From positions 62,001 through 126,000 of the forward strand of contig NZ_JASZYB010000004.1 in the NCBI RefSeq assembly GCF_030317205.1: a DNA stretch of 64,000 nucleotides, read 5' to 3'. Source of the DNA: Variovorax sp. J2L1-78 (GTDB lineage: Bacteria > Pseudomonadota > Gammaproteobacteria > Burkholderiales > Burkholderiaceae_C). This document shows, piece after piece, positions 60,541 to 64,000 of this stretch. The position numbers were made by a program, and so were the translations under genes. Positions within the stretch are counted from its first letter, which is position 1. The number at the start of each line of letters is the position of its first letter. The notes below the pieces were generated by a model that made no database searches, was not told the DNA's origin, and saw only the letters and a program-made list of their open reading frames with translations.

Positions 60541-61950
60541 TCAAGGGCGCGCGCTGCGGTAGCGATGCGCCAGCATCAACGCGATGGCGCACGAGGCGAT
60601 GCGCGTCTCGCGCGAATCGGCACGGCTGGTCAGCACGATGGGCACCTTCGCCCCCATCACGATGCCGGCCGTCGCCGCATCGCCCATGTACTCGAGCTGC
60701 TTGGCCAGCATGTTGCCGCTTTCCAGGTCGGGCACCACCAGCACGTCGGCCTGGCCGGCCACCTCGGAGCAGATGCCCTTGACACGCGCGGCGGCGATGG
60801 AGACCGCGTTGTCGAACGCCAGCGGCCCGTCGAGCACGCCGCCGGCGATCTGGCCGCGGTCGGCCATCTTGCACAGCGCGGCGGCATCGAGCGTGGCGGG
60901 CATGGCCGGGTTGACCGTTTCCACCGCCGCCAGGATGGCCACGCGCGGCACGGCCACGCCGATGGCATGCGCCAGGTCGATGGCGTTGCGCACGATGTCG
61001 GCCTTCTCCGAGAGCGTCGGCGCGATGTTGATCGCCGCGTCGGTGAGGATGAAGGGCCGCGGGTAGGCCGGCGTCTGCATCAGGTAGCAGTGCGACAGCC
61101 GCCGCGCGGTGCGCAGCCCCGCGCCGGCGGCCAGCACGGCGCCCATCAATTCGTCGGTATGCAGGCTGCCTTTCATCAGCGCCTCGACCTCGCCCTTGCC
61201 GGCCATCTCGGCGGCGCGCGCGGCGGCCGCATGGCTGTGCGGCACGTCCTCGACCTCGATGCCCGCGAGGTCCAGGCCGGCCTCGGCCGCCACGGCCAGC
61301 AGCCGGGCGCGCGGCGCCACCAGCACCGGCACGATCAGGCCGGCGGCCTGGGCATCGAGTGCGCCACCCAGGCTCAGCGCATCGCAGGGGTGGACCACCG
61401 CGACACGGATCGCCCCCAGCGGCCGCACGTGCGCCAGCAGCCGCGGCAATCCGTCGGCCGTGCGCAAACGCACCTCGGGCAGGGTGGTGGCGGCGCGTTC
61501 GATGCGCTCGGTCGGCGCGAGCACCGTGGCCTCCCCGTCGATCACGGCCTCCCCCTGCTGGTTGGTGCAGCTGCAGGCCAGCGTGAGCCGCTTCCTTGCC
61601 TCGTCGCGCGTGCTCACGCACACACGGACGGTCAAGGTGTCGCCGACCCGCACCGGACGCAGGAACTTCAGCGTCTGGGCGAGATAGACCGTGCCGGGCC
61701 CCGGCAGGCGCGTGCCGAGGACGGCCGAGATCAGGGCCCCGCCCCACATGCCATGCGCGATCACGCCGTGGAATCGGGTGGACGCCGCGTACTCGGCGTC
61801 GAGGTGCGCCGGGTTGACGTCGCCGGACATCACCGCGAACAGCTGGATGTCCTCGGCCTTCAGCGTGCGCTCGATGCTGGCGCTGTCACCGACGGCGATC
61901 TCGTCGAAGGTGCGGTTGCGGACGATGGCGAGGTCTTGCAAGGGGCTCAT
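60541..61950 (-). CDS. Bifunctional MaoC-like hydratase / phosphate acetyl(butyryl)transferase
   Basis: A 469-aa fusion. The first ~150 residues are a MaoC-like hot-dog domain ('SGDVNPAHLDAEYAASTRFHGVIAHGMWGGALISAVLG'), usually an (R)-specific enoyl-CoA hydratase. The rest is a Pta/Ptb domain ('PYPRPFILTDAAINIAPTLSEKADIVRNAIDLAH', 'VDGPLAFDNAVS', 'DLESGNMLAKQLEYMG', here read as LDGPLAFDNAVS). The Pta domain would form acetyl or butyryl phosphate from acyl-CoA, which AckA then uses to make ATP. The hydratase could link it to PHB metabolism. Confidence 0.9.
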   Translation of the reverse strand: MSPLQDLAIVRNRTFDEIAVGDSASIERTLKAEDIQLFAVMSGDVNPAHLDAEYAASTRFHGVIAHGMWGGALISAVLGTRLPGPGTVYLAQTLKFLRPVRVGDTLTVRVCVSTRDEARKRLTLACSCTNQQGEAVIDGEATVLAPTERIERAATTLPEVRLRTADGLPRLLAHVRPLGAIRVAVVHPCDALSLGGALDAQAAGLIVPVLVAPRARLLAVAAEAGLDLAGIEVEDVPHSHAAAARAAEMAGKGEVEALMKGSLHTDELMGAVLAAGAGLRTARRLSHCYLMQTPAYPRPFILTDAAINIAPTLSEKADIVRNAIDLAHAIGVAVPRVAILAAVETVNPAMPATLDAAALCKMADRGQIAGGVLDGPLAFDNAVSIAAARVKGICSEVAGQADVLVVPDLESGNMLAKQLEYMGDAATAGIVMGAKVPIVLTSRADSRETRIASCAIALMLAHRYRSARP

Positions 61951-61990
61951 GCGGACTCCAGGGCGCCGCGGCGCCGACGGTGGGTTTCAT

Positions 61991-63118
61991 TCAGGCCATC
62001 AGCGCGATGGTCTTGCGGAAGCGCTGCAACGACAGGGTGAACAACGCACTGCCGATGACCAGCAGCCAGACGAAGGGTTTCCAGACGACATCGATCCCGG
62101 CGCCGCGGTACAGGATGGCCTGGCCCAGTTCGACGAAATGGGTGGTCGGCGCCAGCAGCATCACCGTCTGCACGACCTCGGGCATGCTCTCGCGCGGCGT
62201 CATGCCCCCCGAGAGCATCTGCAGCGGCATCATCGTGAGAACCATCAGCAGGCCGAACTGCGGCATGCTGCGTGCCAGCGTCGCGAGGTAGATGCCCATC
62301 GAGGTCGTGGCGAACAGGCACAGTGCGGCGCCGGCCAGAAAGAGCGGTACCGAGCCGTCGACCGGCACGTGCAGCAGCCCACGCACGACGAACTGCAGCG
62401 ACAGCGCGACAGCGACCAGCACCACCGCGCCCATCGACCAGATCTTCGCCAGCATGATCTCGGCCGGCGTCACCGGCATGACCAGCAGGTGCTCGATGGT
62501 GCCGTGCTCGCGTTCGCGGATGATCGCGGCGCCGGCCAGGATGATCGACACCATGGTCACGTTGTTGATGATCTCCATCAGCGCGCCGAACCAGGCCTGT
62601 TCCAGCCCCGGATTGAAGCGCGCCCGCAGCGCCAGGTCCACCGGCAGTTGGGTGCTGCCGCGGTAGCGCTGCACGAATTCCCCCAGCTCACCCTGCACGA
62701 CCTGCTGCACGTAGCCGCTTCCGGTGAAGGCCTGGCTCATGCGCGTCGCGTCGACGTTGAGCTGCAGTTCGGCCGTGCGGCCGCCCAGCACGTCGCGCTG
62801 CAGCCCGGCCGGGATGACCAGCACGAAGGTGTAGCGGCCGGCATCCATGCCGGCGTCCATCTCGTTCTGCGTGATCAGCTGCGGCGTCATGAACAGCGGC
62901 GGATAGAAGGCCGACACGATGCGTGCCGACAGCGGCGAGGCGTCCTCGTCGACCACGGCGATCGCAGCCTTGTTCAGCGTCTCGGGCATCGCCGCGGCCG
63001 AGGTATAGACCGCGATCGTGAAGGTGTAGGCGATCAGGATCAGCATGACCGGATCGCGCAGCAGGCTCCACAGCTCCTTGACGCCCAGGCGGTAGATGTT
63101 GGCGAGGTGGCGCTTCAT
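61991..63118 (-). CDS. yhhJ: ABC-2 type transporter permease, YhhJ-like
   Basis: A 375-aa inner membrane protein that closely follows E. coli YhhJ: 'NIYRLGVKELWSLLRDPVMLILIAYTF', 'NVDATRMSQAFTGSGYVQQ', 'REREHGTIEHLLVMPVTPAEIMLAKIWSMG', 'TTSMGIYLATLARSMPQFGLL' and 'QAILYRGAG'. The N- and C-terminal helices flank a large periplasmic domain. Its start overlaps the rbbA stop by 4 bp (ATGA), as in E. coli. It probably forms an exporter with RbbA. Confidence 0.92.
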   Translation of the reverse strand: MKRHLANIYRLGVKELWSLLRDPVMLILIAYTFTIAVYTSAAAMPETLNKAAIAVVDEDASPLSARIVSAFYPPLFMTPQLITQNEMDAGMDAGRYTFVLVIPAGLQRDVLGGRTAELQLNVDATRMSQAFTGSGYVQQVVQGELGEFVQRYRGSTQLPVDLALRARFNPGLEQAWFGALMEIINNVTMVSIILAGAAIIREREHGTIEHLLVMPVTPAEIMLAKIWSMGAVVLVAVALSLQFVVRGLLHVPVDGSVPLFLAGAALCLFATTSMGIYLATLARSMPQFGLLMVLTMMPLQMLSGGMTPRESMPEVVQTVMLLAPTTHFVELGQAILYRGAGIDVVWKPFVWLLVIGSALFTLSLQRFRKTIALMA

Positions 63119-64000
63119 GATTCCTGCTTCTTCAGGAGGAGGATGGCAACGCCGAGGATCACCGGCACCGAGGCCAGCAGCGGCCAGAAGCTCGCCTGCA
63201 GATCCGACAGGCCGAGCGCCTTGCTGAACACGCCGCGGCTGATCGTGAACATGTAGCTGGCCGGATAGACCTGGCCGATCAGGCGGCCGGCGCCTTCGAG
63301 CGACGACACCGGATGGATCAGCCCGGCAAACTGCGTCGCCGGAATCAGCGTGCCGATCATCGCGAAGAACATCGCCGCGATCTGGCTGCGCGTGACAGCC
63401 GAGGCCAGCAGGCCCATGCCGGTCGCCACGACGCTGAAGATGAGCGCCGCCAAGGCCAGTGTGGGGAAGCTTCCGCGCATCGGCACGTCGAAGACGGTAA
63501 CGGCCAGCAGGGTCATCAACAGGAAGTTCAGCATGGCCAGCGCCACGTAAGGCAGTTGCTTGCCGAGCAGGAACTCGGTGCGCGTGACCGGCGTGACGTA
63601 CAGATTGATGATGGAGCCCATCTCCTTTTCGCGCACCACCGCCAGCGCGGTGAGCATGGCCGGCAGCATCATCAGCAGCAGCGGGATCACCGCCGGCACG
63701 ATGGCCGGCAGGCTCTTGACGTCGGGGTTGTAGCGAAAGCGCGTCTGCACCCCCACCGAGGCCGTGGTTGCCATGCCGCGCGCGCGTGCCTGCTCCGTGA
63801 GCCAGTGCTGGTGCAAGCCCTGCACGTAGCCGAGCACCGTTTCCGCACGCGTCGGCATGGCGCCGTCGATCCACGCGCCGACCTCGACGTTGCGCCCGCG
63901 CAGCGCATCGCGCCCGAAGCCCGGCGGGATCTCGATGGCCAGCGAGAGTTCGCCGCTTCGCATGCGGCGGTCCATGTCGGCGTCGTCGACGATCGGTGGC
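63115..64000 (-). CDS. rbbA: RbbA-like ABC transporter, C-terminal permease part (N-terminus beyond window)
   Basis: About 295 residues are visible, reading open to the window's end without a start. The sequence matches the membrane domain of E. coli RbbA (YhiH): 'RFRYNPDVKSLPAIVPAVIPLLLMMLPAMLTALAVVREKEMGSIINLYVTPVTRTEFLLGKQLPY' and 'VSSLEGAGRLIGQVYPASYMFTISRGVFSKALG'. Full RbbA (~910 aa) carries two ATPase domains before this part; these would lie outside the window. A separate permease without the ATPases cannot be excluded. It is coupled to yhhJ. Confidence 0.82.
   Translation of the reverse strand, partial: PPIVDDADMDRRMRSGELSLAIEIPPGFGRDALRGRNVEVGAWIDGAMPTRAETVLGYVQGLHQHWLTEQARARGMATTASVGVQTRFRYNPDVKSLPAIVPAVIPLLLMMLPAMLTALAVVREKEMGSIINLYVTPVTRTEFLLGKQLPYVALAMLNFLLMTLLAVTVFDVPMRGSFPTLALAALIFSVVATGMGLLASAVTRSQIAAMFFAMIGTLIPATQFAGLIHPVSSLEGAGRLIGQVYPASYMFTISRGVFSKALGLSDLQASFWPLLASVPVILGVAILLLKKQES

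Noticed and set aside
60515..61747. In-frame upstream extension of the copper ATPase to 1148 codons
   Set aside because: The extra part is an out-of-frame read of the MaoC-Pta gene. A GTG with a strong ribosome binding site at 60514 gives the proper start.

Overview
The window is a GC-rich (about two-thirds G+C by eye), densely coded piece of a bacterial chromosome. Gene content points to a Burkholderiales bacterium, most likely Comamonadaceae (Variovorax/Acidovorax-like). The evidence is orphan Bug-type (TctC) binding proteins, an RbgA/YlqF GTPase, a proteobacterial GshA, a VF530 protein, a CadR/CadA pair and short intergenic repeats typical of that family. Genus is inference only. No rRNA, tRNA, insertion sequence, prophage or CRISPR array is visible. 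No gene-free stretch exceeds about 250 bp.

Region by region. 1-7.1 kb: a truncated peptide-binding protein with an unusual leader, an AspA/AstE-family deacylase, a YlqF GTPase, a DUF937-OmpA protein, a metallo-beta-lactamase-fold di-iron protein with an FNR box, a CBS protein and a class IV aminotransferase. 7.3-20.3 kb: mostly solitary housekeeping or unknown genes, including an EF-hand membrane protein, an SDR, a lone receiver domain, gshA, an esterase, a thioredoxin-like ferredoxin, DUF2817, DUF808, GNAT, a small coupled operon (basic protein, VF530, 2Fe-2S ferredoxin), an MFS carrier, rluA and a Usp. 20.4-25.3 kb: ergothioneine genes egtB and egtD, followed by DUF427 and a 2OG-Fe dioxygenase in a tight operon, and a divergent type II NADH dehydrogenase. 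25.3-31 kb: aldo/keto reductase, a tiny pentad-repeat protein, an acyl-CoA ligase, OsmC and a PAS-GGDEF diguanylate cyclase.

31-46 kb is a catabolic and transport stretch. A GntR regulator is coupled to a polar amino-acid ABC importer, with two matching operator-like sites. Next come LysR + Bug + a second deacylase, then DUF1439 + a glycerophosphodiesterase. A divergent cadR/cadA pair has a MerR-type operator. An FCD-GntR regulator sits divergent to Bug + RraA-like aldolase + MetE-like methyltransferase across a 23-bp palindrome. An MHYT-GGDEF-EAL c-di-GMP enzyme follows.

48.4-53.1 kb is a periplasmic/outer-membrane copper module: a His/Met-rich leader protein, a TolC-type lipoprotein, a Tat-exported multicopper oxidase, a cupredoxin, a DUF411 protein and a CusF-like protein. 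After a D-amino-acid dehydrogenase-like gene, a Usp and a DedA gene diverge around a perfect FNR box. A QorB-like reductase and a HxlR regulator also diverge. The window ends in a long minus-strand operon, rbbA (partial) - yhhJ - MaoC/phosphotransacetylase - copper P-type ATPase - acetate kinase. Its spacing suggests one transcript joining membrane export, copper efflux and the acetyl-phosphate pathway. The FNR boxes, Usp, Pta-AckA and di-iron protein together suggest part of a low-oxygen response.
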